Positions 54,951 to 64,000 of a DNA stretch of 64,000 nucleotides are shown in pieces; positions within the stretch are counted from its first letter, which is position 1; every line of letters starts with the position of its first letter. The notes beneath the pieces are model-generated. The model was not told where the DNA came from, ran no database searches, and saw only the letters and a list, made by a program, of their open reading frames with translations. The DNA lies in the NCBI GenBank assembly GCA_019075865.1, contig JAGXAN010000012.1:16089-80088 (forward strand). The letters run 5' to 3'. The translations under genes and the position numbers were made by a program. The DNA comes from Hyphomicrobiales bacterium. GTDB taxonomy: Bacteria > Pseudomonadota > Alphaproteobacteria > Rhizobiales > Beijerinckiaceae.

Positions 54951-55556
54951 ATGAAAATCGCCCAAGCCTGCAATGCGATCGCCGCAGCACGCAAACAATA
55001 CTGCCCGCAGGCACCGCTGGTCGCCACCATGACCGCGCAATTCATGTTCGACATGCTCGGTGAGACCGAGCGGCGCATCGATTCCGTGCCGCTGATGGGC
55101 GGCGCTGCCGGCCTCGGCCTCGGCCTCGCGCTCGCGCGTCCGGATCTCCCGGTGATCGTGGTCGATGGCGATTCGAGCCTGCTGATGGAACTGGGCGGTC
55201 TCGTAACGGTCGTCCAGAACAAGCCTTCGAAGTTCATTCATTTCGTCATGAACAACGGCGTGCAGTTCAATGGCATCACCAATATTCCACGGCCCGGCAG
55301 CGAAGCTGCCTGCGATTTCGCGGCGATGGCGCGCGCCGCCAAATACCAGGATGCACGACGGATCGACACAACCGACGCATTGATTGCCGCATTGCCAGAA
55401 ATTCTGGCGCAAAACGGCACCACATTTGTCGAACTGATCGTCGAGGCCGATGATCGCCGCATCGGCCCAGCAACACCACAACCCTTGCTGCCCGCATTCC
55501 AGTTTGTGCGCATGCGCCAAGGCGTTCAGAAATTGAAGGCCGTCCTCGCCCATTGA
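54951..55556 (+). CDS. ThDP-dependent decarboxylase, beta subunit (ComE-like)
   Basis: 201 residues, the diphosphate-binding domain of the same enzyme. The ThDP/Mg motif runs from VDGDSSLLM (residues 71-79) to FVMNNG (98-103), the usual 30 residues apart. GGAGGA at 54941-54946 sets the start. Subunit sizes (181 + 201) match the two-subunit sulfopyruvate decarboxylase ComDE (about 170 + 190). Confidence 0.78.
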   Translation: MKIAQACNAIAAARKQYCPQAPLVATMTAQFMFDMLGETERRIDSVPLMGGAAGLGLGLALARPDLPVIVVDGDSSLLMELGGLVTVVQNKPSKFIHFVMNNGVQFNGITNIPRPGSEAACDFAAMARAAKYQDARRIDTTDALIAALPEILAQNGTTFVELIVEADDRRIGPATPQPLLPAFQFVRMRQGVQKLKAVLAH

Positions 55557-55580
55557 GACACGCATCAATTGAGGAATCAC

Positions 55581-57185
55581 ATGACCGATACATTCGATTA
55601 CATCATCGTGGGTGCTGGTTCCGCCGGTGCTGCGCTTGCCGCGCGGCTGACTGAAGACGGCCGCTTCACCGTATTGCTCCTCGAAGCTGGCCCGCGGGAC
55701 AAGAGCTTCTGGACCCGCATGCCGATGGGCCTCGCGAAAGTGTTCGGTTCCGGCTTCTACCAACGCCGGTACTTCACCGAGCCAGACCCGCAGATGAATG
55801 CCCGCAAGATCTACTGGCCGCGCGGCTGGGTTGTCGGCGGTTCGTCCACTGTCAACGGCATGATTTGGGTGCATGGCACGCCGCGCGAATATGATTTGTG
55901 GGCCGCAGACGGGTGCCCGGGCTGGGCCTATGCCGATCTGCTTCCGTGGTTCAAAAAAATTGAGACCTATACGGGGGGAGACGATCGGTATCGCGGCAAG
56001 GACGGCCCGGTGACGGTCACGGAATTTCAACCGGTCGATGGCTTGCCAGATGCTTTTCTGGATGCGGTCGCGGCGGCCGGCGTTGCGCCGCGTGTCAAGG
56101 ATTACAATGCCCGCGGCCATGGCGGCAGCTATCTCCAGTTCAACACCCGCAAAGGCGTGCGTTGCAACACGCGCATGGCCTATCTGGATCCGGCGCAAGG
56201 CCGGAAAAACCTGGTTTTGAAAACCGGCGCATTCGTCAGCCGAATTCTGCTCGAAGGTAAACGCGCGGTGGGCGTGCGCGCCCGCATCGATGGCAAGGAA
56301 GGCGATTTCCGCGTGAAAAGGGAGGTTATCCTTTGCGGTGGCTCCTTCAACTCGCCGCAACTTCTCGAATTGTCCGGCATTGGACGCAAGGACGTATTGG
56401 ACAAGGCGGGCGTGCCCCAACTGCATGAACTGAACATGGTCGGGGAGAACCTGAGCGAGCACGTCTACAGCCCCATCGCCTATCGCGCCCGGCCCGGCGT
56501 CAGCTGGAACCAAACGCTCTCCAATCCGGTGACCCAGGCCACGAATGTCGCGCGCTGGTTGACGAAGGGCGATGGCCCAATGTCGAGCTCGTCGATCACC
56601 GCACAAGCGTTTGCCGACAGCGCCGGCGGAACCGACGCCGACCTCAAGATTCAGGTTCAGCAAGTGACCAGCAGCAGCAACCGCGGCGCCGGGAAAGTCG
56701 AACTCGACAAATTCGACGGTTTCACGATCGCTTCGTTCCAGATCCGGCCACGCTCACGCGGAACCTGCCATATCGCCAACAGCGATCCAGCCGCCGATCC
56801 AAAACTCGTCTCGAACCATTTCACGCATTCCGACGACCTCGAAGCCTGCCTCAAGGCGCTCAAGCTATCGCGTCGCATCGCGGCCACCGGGCCACTCTCC
56901 AAGCTGATTGAGGCTGAGATTCGGCCCGGATCGGGCGCAGCCAGCGACGAGGCGCTGGTCGAATATCTGCGCGCAACCGGTGCCACCGCCTTCCACCCTG
57001 TTGGCACGTGCCGGATGGGCGTGGATTCGGTGCAATCGGTCGTCGATGCGCGACTGAAAGTTCACGGGATCGAGGGCTTGCGGGTCGCCGACGGCTCGGT
57101 GATGCCCACGATCGCCGCCACCAACACCAATGCGATCTGCATTGCCATAGGCGAACGCGCGGCATCATTTATCCTGTCAGAATAG
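55581..57185 (+). CDS. GMC-family FAD oxidoreductase (alcohol dehydrogenase type)
   Basis: 534 residues: FAD motif YIIVGAGSAGAALAARL near 6-22, the GMC signature RGWVVGGSSTVNGMIW near 82-97, second signature GSFNSPQLLELSGIG, and catalytic H472 in FHPVGTCRMG with N517 in TNTNA. It resembles choline/alkanol dehydrogenases. GAGGAA ten bases upstream sets the start. It is the third gene of a tight cluster with the ThDP enzyme; isethionate dehydrogenases belong to this family, which is relevant to the sulfur context. Confidence 0.85.
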   Translation: MTDTFDYIIVGAGSAGAALAARLTEDGRFTVLLLEAGPRDKSFWTRMPMGLAKVFGSGFYQRRYFTEPDPQMNARKIYWPRGWVVGGSSTVNGMIWVHGTPREYDLWAADGCPGWAYADLLPWFKKIETYTGGDDRYRGKDGPVTVTEFQPVDGLPDAFLDAVAAAGVAPRVKDYNARGHGGSYLQFNTRKGVRCNTRMAYLDPAQGRKNLVLKTGAFVSRILLEGKRAVGVRARIDGKEGDFRVKREVILCGGSFNSPQLLELSGIGRKDVLDKAGVPQLHELNMVGENLSEHVYSPIAYRARPGVSWNQTLSNPVTQATNVARWLTKGDGPMSSSSITAQAFADSAGGTDADLKIQVQQVTSSSNRGAGKVELDKFDGFTIASFQIRPRSRGTCHIANSDPAADPKLVSNHFTHSDDLEACLKALKLSRRIAATGPLSKLIEAEIRPGSGAASDEALVEYLRATGATAFHPVGTCRMGVDSVQSVVDARLKVHGIEGLRVADGSVMPTIAATNTNAICIAIGERAASFILSE

Positions 57186-57336
57186 CCCCGCAGCCTTGGG
57201 CCGCCCCTCGACCCCGCTTATGTTCCCACGCCATCTGTCATGTTTGGCTTGGCCCAAAGCGCCCAGCCTGATAAAATCAAGGCGTAAAATCACGCTTGCG
57301 CCGGGTAGTGCGTACGGCTTCGGGTTTTTGCAAGCG

Positions 57337-57699
57337 CTATTCGAAGCGCAGCATCAGCTTTTGCAAGCGCGGACGCACATTCAAAAACAGCAGATAGAGC
57401 CGCTCCAATGCGGCCAGCACCAGGGTATTTTTTGCGGCCAAGCCCAGCGGGCGCAACAGCGGAATGGCTCGCCACATGGCAGAAAAAGCCGCCGCACCCG
57501 AAAATATTTCGCCGTTTTCCGAGGCGTGAAAGCGCGCCAGCATCACGCTTTTATCGATCGGGCATTGGGCATCGTCGCTCGCAATGTCGATAAATTTGAT
57601 TTTTGCGGCCTTGTCCAGCCGTCGCATCAGCGCAATTTCGCGCCTGCACAGGGGACAGCCGCCATCAAACCAAACAATCAACTTCGTCATATCGCTCAA
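57337..57699 (-). CDS. DCC-family (DUF393) thiol-disulfide oxidoreductase
   Basis: 120 residues with the DCC hallmark [13 protein letters not shown]15 and C18 form a thioredoxin-like CxxC. The start is a TTG at 57699 with GGAG eight bases upstream, overlapping the photolyase stop by four bases; an ATG at 57690 is also possible. It is the third gene of the DUF2256-photolyase operon; its substrate is unknown. Confidence 0.82.
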   Translation of the reverse strand: MSDMTKLIVWFDGGCPLCRREIALMRRLDKAAKIKFIDIASDDAQCPIDKSVMLARFHASENGEIFSGAAAFSAMWRAIPLLRPLGLAAKNTLVLAALERLYLLFLNVRPRLQKLMLRFE

Positions 57700-59213
57700 A
57701 TCCCGATCTCCTGCATGAAAGCTGCCGCATCGCGCTTAATTTCCTGCCGCCGTGCATCGTCCATTTTTGCAAGCGCGACATAGGGCAATGCCATGCGCGG
57801 ATTGCCTCGCAGCTGCGTCTCGTTTTCGATGAGGAAATTCCAGTACAGCGGGTTGAACGGGCAAGCGCGTTCGCCGGTTTTAAGCGCCGGATCATAATAG
57901 CAACCGGCGCAGTAATCCGACATACGGTTGATATAGGCCCCCGATGCGGCATAGGGTTTGGATGCCAGAAGGCCACCGTCGGCATACATAACCATGCCGT
58001 GCACATTGGGCAGTTCGACCCATTCATAAGCGTCGAGATAGACCAGCAGATACCATTCCTCAATCTGGCGCGGCTCGACGCCGAGCAAGAGCGCGAAATT
58101 TCCGGTAATCATCAGCCGCTGGATATGATGCGCGTAAGCCGTGCGTTTGGTGACATCGATCACCTGTTTCAGGCAATTCAGACGCGTCTGGCCGCTCCAA
58201 TAAAGCGATGGCAAATCTCGCTTCGCATGAAGTGCATTTTTCTCGCGATAGCTGGGCATCTCCAGCCAATACAGCCCACGCACATATTCGCGCCAGCCAA
58301 GAATTTGCCGGATGAAGCCTTCCGCCGCGTTGAGCGGCGCGCGCCCCTCCAGATATTCCGTCTCGGCGGCGCGGCAGACCTCCCGCGCGCCCAGCAGGCC
58401 AATGTTGAGATAGGGGGACAAAAGCCCGTGAAACAGGAAATCCTCACCCTGTTTCATCGCATCCTGAAAGTCGCCGAAATGGGCCAGGCAATCTTGAATA
58501 AAATGGGCGAGTGCCCGCAACGCATCAGCGCGCGTGACGGCCCAGTCAAACGGTTCCAGATCGCCAAAGTGTTTTGGAAAGGTTCGCTCCACCAGCGCCA
58601 TTACGTCGCGGGTGATGGCATCCGGCTCAAAGCGTGATCGCTTCGGCGGCTTCAAACTTTTCGGCAAGGGTTTGCGGTTTTCACTATCGAAATTCCATTT
58701 GCCGCCTGTAGGCTCATCGCCTTGCATCAAAATGCCGGTTTTCCGGCGCAGTTCGCGATAAAAAAATTCCATGCGGTAGTTTTTGCGCCCCTTGGCCCAC
58801 AGGGCAAAAAAGGCCTGCGAGGCGTAAAACCGCATGTCCTGCCGAATTTCAACCGGGCAATCGAGCGCCCAATCTTCGATCATCTGCATCACCCGCCATT
58901 CGGAAGCTTCGGTGACAATCACGCGCTCCGGCCTATGCCGCTCTAGCGCCCGCGCCAATTCTCCGGTGAAGGAGCCGCTGTTTTGCGGGTCATCAAGGGT
59001 AACATAATCAACGCGATAGCCCGCTTCGCGAAGCTCTTGCGCAAAATGCCGCATCGCCGAAAAGATAAAGACCAGCTTTTGCTTGTGATGGCGCACGTAG
59101 TTGGCCTCTTCCGCAACCTCAACCATCAAAACCACGTCACCGGCCGCAATATCGCGCAGCGACGACATGCCTCTCGACAATTGGTCACCCAAGACAAACC
59201 GCAGCGTGCTCAT
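57696..59213 (-). CDS. FeS-containing bacterial cryptochrome/(6-4) photolyase (PhrB-like)
   Basis: 505 residues of the FeS-BCP class, which repair (6-4) photoproducts or act in light signalling. The deoxyribodipyrimidine photolyase-related N-domain starts [12 protein letters not shown]. Four cluster cysteines are visible, C347, C435, C438 and C451, almost the spacing of Agrobacterium PhrB (C350, C438, C441, C454). The ATG overlaps the DUF2256 stop (ATGA), so the 19 codons of open frame upstream are not the true start. Confidence 0.9.
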   Translation of the reverse strand: MSTLRFVLGDQLSRGMSSLRDIAAGDVVLMVEVAEEANYVRHHKQKLVFIFSAMRHFAQELREAGYRVDYVTLDDPQNSGSFTGELARALERHRPERVIVTEASEWRVMQMIEDWALDCPVEIRQDMRFYASQAFFALWAKGRKNYRMEFFYRELRRKTGILMQGDEPTGGKWNFDSENRKPLPKSLKPPKRSRFEPDAITRDVMALVERTFPKHFGDLEPFDWAVTRADALRALAHFIQDCLAHFGDFQDAMKQGEDFLFHGLLSPYLNIGLLGAREVCRAAETEYLEGRAPLNAAEGFIRQILGWREYVRGLYWLEMPSYREKNALHAKRDLPSLYWSGQTRLNCLKQVIDVTKRTAYAHHIQRLMITGNFALLLGVEPRQIEEWYLLVYLDAYEWVELPNVHGMVMYADGGLLASKPYAASGAYINRMSDYCAGCYYDPALKTGERACPFNPLYWNFLIENETQLRGNPRMALPYVALAKMDDARRQEIKRDAAAFMQEIGI

Positions 59214-59350
59214 TTGGATTGCCGGCATTTGTCGGAGCAATATTTTACCTCGGCCCAGACTTTTTCCCATTTTTTACGCCACACGAACACCCGCCCGCAG
59301 GTGGCGCATTGCTTTTGGGGCAGATCGGATTTTTTGCGCATTTTAGCCAT
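59210..59350 (-). CDS. DUF2256 small zinc-ribbon protein
   Basis: 46 residues with two cysteine pairs: C15/C18 in CATC and C38/C42 in YCSDKC, separated by a basic/Trp-rich stretch (WRKKWEKVWAEVKY). This is DUF2256, often found beside FeS photolyases. The ATG at 59350 has no clear ribosome site; 59341 is an alternative. Its stop overlaps the photolyase start. Confidence 0.78.
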   Translation of the reverse strand: MAKMRKKSDLPQKQCATCGRVFVWRKKWEKVWAEVKYCSDKCRQSK

Positions 59351-59659
59351 GAGATAGTTACGTGCACCGGCCGAAACTGGATTGGTTTGAAAGCCACATT
59401 TATCAAACAAAAATCCACCCATTTTGCAGCAAGCCAACCCAGAACATGGCGATAAGCCAAACGCGATCCGCTTGGGCGCAGTGTCACCCACCACCGCGAT
59501 AGCATCAAAACCGGCAACGACGCGCGGTGCCACAAGCCGGCCTAAAAGCCTTACCTGCATCGGGTCAAAATTAAAGGCTGCTTTCTGGCCGATCTTTTTG
59601 GACATTGCTTGACACCCAAGATGCACATGTTGTTTGGTCATGCTTCAGGGGAGCTCAGA

Positions 59660-62587
59660 ATGCCCGGGCGTTGGAAGCTGGCGCAATGGATAACGCGATC
59701 GCCTCGACTGGCAGATGCCAAACGCGCACGCGCACGCCTCGCTGATTTGATGCGCGATGAGCGGGCCATCGCGGCAAATCTTCCCGACCTCGAAACATTG
59801 CCGGCGGCCCGAGACCTGCTGCTGGGAATCGCCGATCATTCGAGCTTTCTTTGGGATATTGCCTCGCGCGATCCGGCTAGCCTCGCCGCACTCTTCGAGG
59901 GGAAACCGGGCACCATCTTTGCCGAAGGCCTAGCCCGACTTGCGCTTGAATGCGACGCGGCTGGCGATGACGAGGCGGTGATGCGCCTGCTTCGGCTGGC
60001 GCGCCGCAAGGTGGCCTTGTTGATCGCTCTTGCCGATATTGGTGGCGTCTGGAGCATAGATGAGGTGATGGAGGCGCTGACCGCATTCGCGGACACGGCG
60101 ACATCGGCGGCTTTGCGACAAGCCCTGCGCGCGGCCGCAGCCGGGGGCCACCTGCAATTGGCTGATCACGCTCGGCCGGAAGCCAATTGCGGGCTGACCG
60201 TTTTGGCGCTTGGAAAACATGGCGCGCGCGAGCTCAACTATTCAAGCGACATCGATTTGATGCTGTTTTTTGATCCCGACGCGTCCACCATTCCCGAGGG
60301 CCACACGCCGGGCATCGAATTCGTCCGCATCGCCCGTGCGCTTGTTCGCCTGCTTCAGGAAAACACGCAAGACGGCTACGTCCTGCGGGTGGATTTGCGT
60401 TTGCGGCCAGACCCAGGCTCCACGCCAATCGCCATATCGCTGCCGGCGGCCTTTGATTATTACGCCACGGCTGGACAAAACTGGGAACGTGCTGCGCTGA
60501 TCAAGGCGCGTCCCGTGGCGGGCGATCTGGAATTAGGGTTCCGGTTTCTCGCCGATCTTGCGCCGTTCATCTGGCGCAAATATTTTGACTATGCGGCCAT
60601 TGCCGACATCCATGCGATGAAACGGCAAATTCATGCGGTGCGCGGTCACGACGAGGTCTCGGTCGCGGGCCATAATATCAAGCTCGGCCGCGGCGGCATT
60701 CGCGAGATCGAATTCTTTGTCCAGACCCAGCAGCTCATTTTTGGTGGCCGTCGGCGAGATTTGCGGGGATCGCGCACACTGGACATGCTGATCGAATTGC
60801 AACGCGACGCATGGATCACGCAAGAAACGGTCGAGGAACTTTCCGCCGCCTATCGCTATCTTCGCGTCGTCGAACATCGGCTGCAAATGATCGCCGACGA
60901 ACAAACACAGCGTATTCCGGACGACCCTTCGGCACTGGCGCGCTTCGCCCGCTTCATGGGTCACGCGAAAGTCTCGTCCTTCGAAGCGGAAATGATCGGG
61001 CAATTGCGCCGCGTCGAGCAAAATTACGCGCGGCTTTTCGAACATGCACCGGAGTTACATACGCGGGCGGGAAGTCTGGTATTTACAGGCGTCGAGGATG
61101 ATCCCGATACAGTGCAGACCCTCGCGAAAATGGGCTTTAACGATCCCTCCCGCGCCATTGAGACCGTGCGTGGCTGGCACTTTGGTCGCCGCCCGGCATT
61201 GCGGGGGGAGCGCGCGCGCGAAGTTCTGACCGAGCTTGTGCCAGCATTGATCGAAGCCTTGGCCGACAGCGGCGTACCCGACGCCGCGCTTGCCGCGCTG
61301 GACGAGGCGATGGCGAGAATGCCAGCCGCCACCGAGCTTTTCACGATCCTTCGGTCGAATGCGAAGGTGCGAGCGCTCTTTGCCGATATTCTGGGCGGCG
61401 CACCGAGGCTGGCGCGCATCGTCGAGCAGCGACCCCATGTGCTTGATGCCGTCATAGACCCAACGAGCGGGCACGCGCCCGCCGCGATTGAGTCCTATAC
61501 AGCAGCAATCGGCAATCTGGAGCACCATGCCGTCGCAACCGAGAGCTTTCTGAACGAAATGCGTAATTTGGCGCGCGAGGAGATGTTTATTATCAGCGCC
61601 CGCACGCTTTCGGGGACAATCGATCCGCCAATCGCGGGGCACGCCTATTCGGCACTCGCCGAAGCCATCCTGCGCGCCATCATGGCGCGGGTGGAAGCCG
61701 ATTTGGCCATTGAACATGGCCGTGTGCCGGGCGGGCGCTGCGCGGTCGTGGCCATGGGACGGCTCGGATCGCGCGAAATGACGGCAACCTCCGATCTTGA
61801 CCTCATTCTCATTTATGAATTCGGCGAAATCGGGGAATCAGACGGCCCCAAACCTTTGGACGCAACGCGCTATTATGCGCGTCTGACGCAGCGCCTCATC
61901 GCCGCGTTGAGCGCTCTTACCGCGCGCGGCAAGATCTATGATATTGACATGCGGCTTCGCCCCTCCGGCCGGGCCGGGCCGATCGCGACGCGGTTCGCCA
62001 GCTTCAATGAATATCAGAAAAGCGAAGCCGAGACCTGGGAGCACCTCGCATTATCTCGCGCGCGCGTAGTGGCGGGTGATCTGTCACTCGCCCGAGAGAT
62101 CGAGGCCTGCGTGACCGAGGTGCTGTGTATGCCCCGCGATCTTGCGATATTAAAGAGAGACGTGCGCTCCATGCGCAAACTCGTCCAGCGGGAAAGGGGC
62201 AATGAGGACCCCTGGGACCTGAAGCTGGCCGATGGCGGCTTGATGGACATCGATTTCATTGCGCAATTTTTTGTCTTATCGCTGGCTGGCAGAACGCCCG
62301 GCCTTATTGGCGCCGATTTCGACGCCGCGATGCGCATGGTAGTCCTCGCTGGCTCCCTGCCGCGCGATGTGGCGGAGTGCTTGCGGGAGGCGCGAGCGCT
62401 GATGTCGGCGGTGACGCAATTGACGCGTATCGCCATCGAGGGGCGTTTTGATCCAGACGAGGTCGCCTCCGGCGTCTTGCGCCGTATCGCTTCGGCAAGC
62501 GGCCTTCCTGACTTTTCAGCGCTCGACGCCGCAGTTCGGGAAGCCCGCGCCAGGACGCGGCGTATTTTCCTCGAAATATTCCCGTAA
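59660..62587 (+). CDS. glnE: Glutamine synthetase adenylyltransferase/deadenylase
   Basis: GlnE controls glutamine synthetase by reversible adenylylation under PII control. The 975-residue product has the two nucleotidyltransferase domains: GKHGARELNYSSDIDLMLFF near residue 190-210 (deadenylase) and GRLGSREMTATSDLDLILIYEF near 700-720 (adenylylase), each followed by a helical regulatory domain. The ATG at 59660 has AGGGGAG at 59647-59653; the upstream 17 codons lack support. Length is normal. Confidence 0.93.
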   Translation: MPGRWKLAQWITRSPRLADAKRARARLADLMRDERAIAANLPDLETLPAARDLLLGIADHSSFLWDIASRDPASLAALFEGKPGTIFAEGLARLALECDAAGDDEAVMRLLRLARRKVALLIALADIGGVWSIDEVMEALTAFADTATSAALRQALRAAAAGGHLQLADHARPEANCGLTVLALGKHGARELNYSSDIDLMLFFDPDASTIPEGHTPGIEFVRIARALVRLLQENTQDGYVLRVDLRLRPDPGSTPIAISLPAAFDYYATAGQNWERAALIKARPVAGDLELGFRFLADLAPFIWRKYFDYAAIADIHAMKRQIHAVRGHDEVSVAGHNIKLGRGGIREIEFFVQTQQLIFGGRRRDLRGSRTLDMLIELQRDAWITQETVEELSAAYRYLRVVEHRLQMIADEQTQRIPDDPSALARFARFMGHAKVSSFEAEMIGQLRRVEQNYARLFEHAPELHTRAGSLVFTGVEDDPDTVQTLAKMGFNDPSRAIETVRGWHFGRRPALRGERAREVLTELVPALIEALADSGVPDAALAALDEAMARMPAATELFTILRSNAKVRALFADILGGAPRLARIVEQRPHVLDAVIDPTSGHAPAAIESYTAAIGNLEHHAVATESFLNEMRNLAREEMFIISARTLSGTIDPPIAGHAYSALAEAILRAIMARVEADLAIEHGRVPGGRCAVVAMGRLGSREMTATSDLDLILIYEFGEIGESDGPKPLDATRYYARLTQRLIAALSALTARGKIYDIDMRLRPSGRAGPIATRFASFNEYQKSEAETWEHLALSRARVVAGDLSLAREIEACVTEVLCMPRDLAILKRDVRSMRKLVQRERGNEDPWDLKLADGGLMDIDFIAQFFVLSLAGRTPGLIGADFDAAMRMVVLAGSLPRDVAECLREARALMSAVTQLTRIAIEGRFDPDEVASGVLRRIASASGLPDFSALDAAVREARARTRRIFLEIFP

Positions 62588-62612
62588 ATTAAAGAGGCAT
62601 CCGATTTTGTTG

Positions 62613-62637
62613 CCGGTTTGCCCTGAAAGGCGACCGG
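62613..62637 (+). terminator. Weak stem after glnE
   Basis: CCGGT...GCC (62613-62622) pairs with GGC.ACCGG (62629-62637) with an internal loop. There is no T-run, so termination is doubtful. Confidence 0.3.
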
Positions 62638-62698
62638 ACGGTGAAGCGTGATTTGCCAGTGATTATGTGAATAAGCTTTGAAGCGAAAACCCGGATCA

Positions 62699-63217
62699 AT
62701 GCGCTTTTTAGCGATGCTTGCTGCTGGCGCGGTTGCGTGTGCCGTCGTCGCGACGCTGGCGTTGACATCCTTATTCGGGCCAAATGACTCTGGATTAGAA
62801 TCCTCAAGAGTCGGGTGCAAGGGGAGTTGTGCGGTTCTGCAAAGTCGATTGTTCGGCCTGTGGGGCAACCGAAAGTGGTCGGTCGCAGACGCGGATATCG
62901 CCGGAGCCAGAGTTGTTTGCGCAAAATCGGGTAGGGCCGGAGCCAACTGCACGATCGAGCTGGCTTGACGGCTTCCTCGGGTAATCAGCTATCCAGTGCT
63001 GAGTTACCCGACTTTCCCGGAGGCAAATAGCCAAGCAAAGGAGATAAATGCCTATCTCGCAGTTGAGAAGCAGGTTTCGTTGCGCCTGAGTGACGACACC
63101 AGCCAACTCATCCTGATTCTTGCGGGCCCCTTGATGTCAGGTGCGCTCCTTGCAGGGGTCTGGGAAATCGGTGATAGACGCTGCCGCCAACGGGCAGCCG
63201 TCGCAAGCACGACATAA
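62699..63217 (+). pseudogene. Reading frame split by an in-frame TGA, hypothetical membrane protein
   Basis: The first part (62699-62968, 89 residues) has an N-terminal membrane segment or signal (about 3-24) and four cysteines. After the TGA at 62966-62968 the same frame stays open for 82 more codons to TAA at 63215, ending with another membrane-like segment (QLILILAGPLMSGALLAGVW). This could be one gene broken by a stop, or a real 89-residue protein followed by untranslated sequence. No ribosome site is convincing and no family was recognised. Confidence 0.35.
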
Positions 63218-63598
63218 GCTGAATATCACGGCATTCGAATCATGCGCTCGGCAAACTGGCGCACCGCCGTTGGCGATGATGAGAACTACGTTTTCGCCAT
63301 AGCACTATGAAGCTGCCTGCCGAACGGAGCGAAGAATCTGGAAAAGGGCAGTCGTCCACACTCCCTATCGCGGCCTGCCAAACAACGAGACCTTGGAGGA
63401 GAGCTACGCGCCGCTCCGGCGACCCTAGCCTGTTATCTTTCCCTTCGGTAAAGGGGTTCAACTCCATTGAACCCCTGCCCTTGGGTGAGAACGGGCGGCA
63501 TGCGCAAAAAGCCTTCGCGAGGAACCAGCCACCGGCCGGAGGCCTTTTGCAGCGCGCGGGGCAGAGCCGTAAGCTATCGGCCAAATAAATCGCGCTTC
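63218..63598. other. Non-coding, repeat-like stretch
   Basis: 381 bases with overlapping open frames on both strands that look like by-products of composition. It contains the strong hairpin at 63453-63475 and several short inverted GC-rich words, as in interspersed repeat elements, but copies elsewhere cannot be checked here. Confidence 0.4.
63453..63475. repeat. Perfect 9-bp stem-loop in the distal non-coding region
   Basis: GGGGTTCAA (63453-63461) and TTGAACCCC (63467-63475) flank CTCCA. No T-run follows on either strand. It may be part of a palindromic repeat unit. Confidence 0.6.
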
Positions 63599-63889
63599 CT
63601 ATTGCTTATTTCGAAAGGCGGCAGCACGTATTGCTGCCCCTAGGTCGCCATCTTTCAGCTCAAAGCTAGTTAGAATCCCTATATTGTCCTGATTTATGTG
63701 AAGCTGGCCCTCATTTCCGCTGTTTCCACGATGCTGTCCCTTTGAATAGACGGGATTGTCTCTCACCTCGGATGACGCCATTACCCAGAGGACGATCTCG
63801 TCTCTGAAAACGGCGACCCAAATGAACACATCACAGCACTGCGGTTTCAACGTGAGCGTCCGGTGAGCGCGTTTTGGTAAGCGAGCCAA
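63599..63889 (-). CDS. Hypothetical protein, probably a truncated C-terminal fragment
   Basis: 96 codons from a TTG at 63889. The residue pattern from about position 25 on (FRDEIVLWVMASSEVRDNP, then GQHRGNSGNEGQLHINQDNIG) reads like a real folded protein. The frame is cut by a TAA shortly upstream, only the TTG is available as a start and there is no ribosome site. I suspect the C-terminal end of a larger gene whose N-terminal part was lost or lies in another frame. Function not recognised. Confidence 0.45.
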   Translation of the reverse strand: MARLPKRAHRTLTLKPQCCDVFIWVAVFRDEIVLWVMASSEVRDNPVYSKGQHRGNSGNEGQLHINQDNIGILTSFELKDGDLGAAIRAAAFRNKQ

Positions 63890-64000
63890 ATGGGCGATGT
63901 TTTGGCATTAGAACCGGTATTAGTACTGGCATTAATTCCAGATCTGAGGGATGGCATGGCGCGGATGGAGATCATTTCCGGCGTTGAGCGGAGGCGACGA

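Noticed and set aside
54717..56663. 648-codon antisense frame across the ThDP/GMC cluster
   Set aside because: Covers three sense genes that have strong motifs; the antisense translation shows no recognisable domain.
63240..63588. Overlapping plus and minus frames (93 and 114 codons)
   Set aside because: Both strands open at once over a hairpin-bearing stretch with no protein-like pattern or start signal.

Overview
This 64 kb window looks like chromosome of an alphaproteobacterium of the Hyphomicrobiales (Rhizobiales) type. The grounds are a soxABCD run, a bolA / J-domain protein / cobS / cobT neighbourhood, a fructose Frc ABC locus with a ROK regulator, a ttu-type tartrate operon and alphaproteobacterial-style GlnE and DUF2852 proteins. 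GC content looks moderately high. I could not fix the genus. No rRNA, tRNA, CRISPR array, prophage or intact insertion sequence was seen. Families are assigned from recognisable motifs and length; no database search was possible.

Layout. 1-9.2 kb is a sulfur island. It starts with soxA, soxB, soxC and soxD (thiosulfate oxidation; soxX, soxY and soxZ would lie left of the window). Then comes a sulfide/persulfide module: a Tat-exported DsrE-like protein, a split YeeE/YedE transporter pair, a persulfide-dioxygenase-like metallo-hydrolase, a type II sulfide:quinone oxidoreductase and a TauE/SafE exporter. 9.7-14.3 kb is a complete livJHMGF-type ABC operon. 14.3-18.1 kb (minus) holds two membrane proteins and clpB. 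18.1-25.6 kb is a divergent fructose locus: frcR-fucU-frcK-zwf leftward and frcBCA rightward around a shared control region. 25.7-30.9 kb holds bolA, a zinc/J-domain protein, cobS and cobT (aerobic cobalt chelatase) and a thiolase.

30.9-34.0 kb (minus) is a small sugar or inositol catabolic operon (Hyi-like isomerase, iolG, second Gfo/Idh dehydrogenase) with a 16-bp perfect palindrome in front. 34.3-40.2 kb has an orphan ModA-like binding protein, a two-component system, a PepSY protein, a Met-rich multicopper oxidase and a group III truncated hemoglobin, suggesting periplasmic metal or redox stress sensing. 40.4-46.6 kb is a ttuABCDE-like tartrate operon with a clear LysR box. 46.6-53.9 kb has an SDR dehydrogenase, a YbhGFSR-like ABC exporter, an acyl-CoA-synthetase/GNAT fusion and chaB.

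54.4-57.2 kb is a compact, unassigned three-gene cluster: a two-subunit ThDP decarboxylase of the ComDE type plus a GMC oxidoreductase. 57.3-59.35 kb (minus) is an overlapping DUF2256 / FeS-type photolyase / DCC thiol-oxidoreductase operon. glnE follows at 59.7-62.6 kb. The last 1.4 kb looks degraded: an in-frame stop splits one reading frame, there is a strong hairpin, and a reading frame appears to be broken at its 5' end.

Most genes sit in tight operons with overlapping stops and starts. Both ABC importers have a perfect hairpin between the binding-protein gene and the first permease gene. The most useful leads are the ComDE-like/GMC cluster, the sensing cluster around the orphan binding protein, the photolyase operon and several clean palindromic operators.
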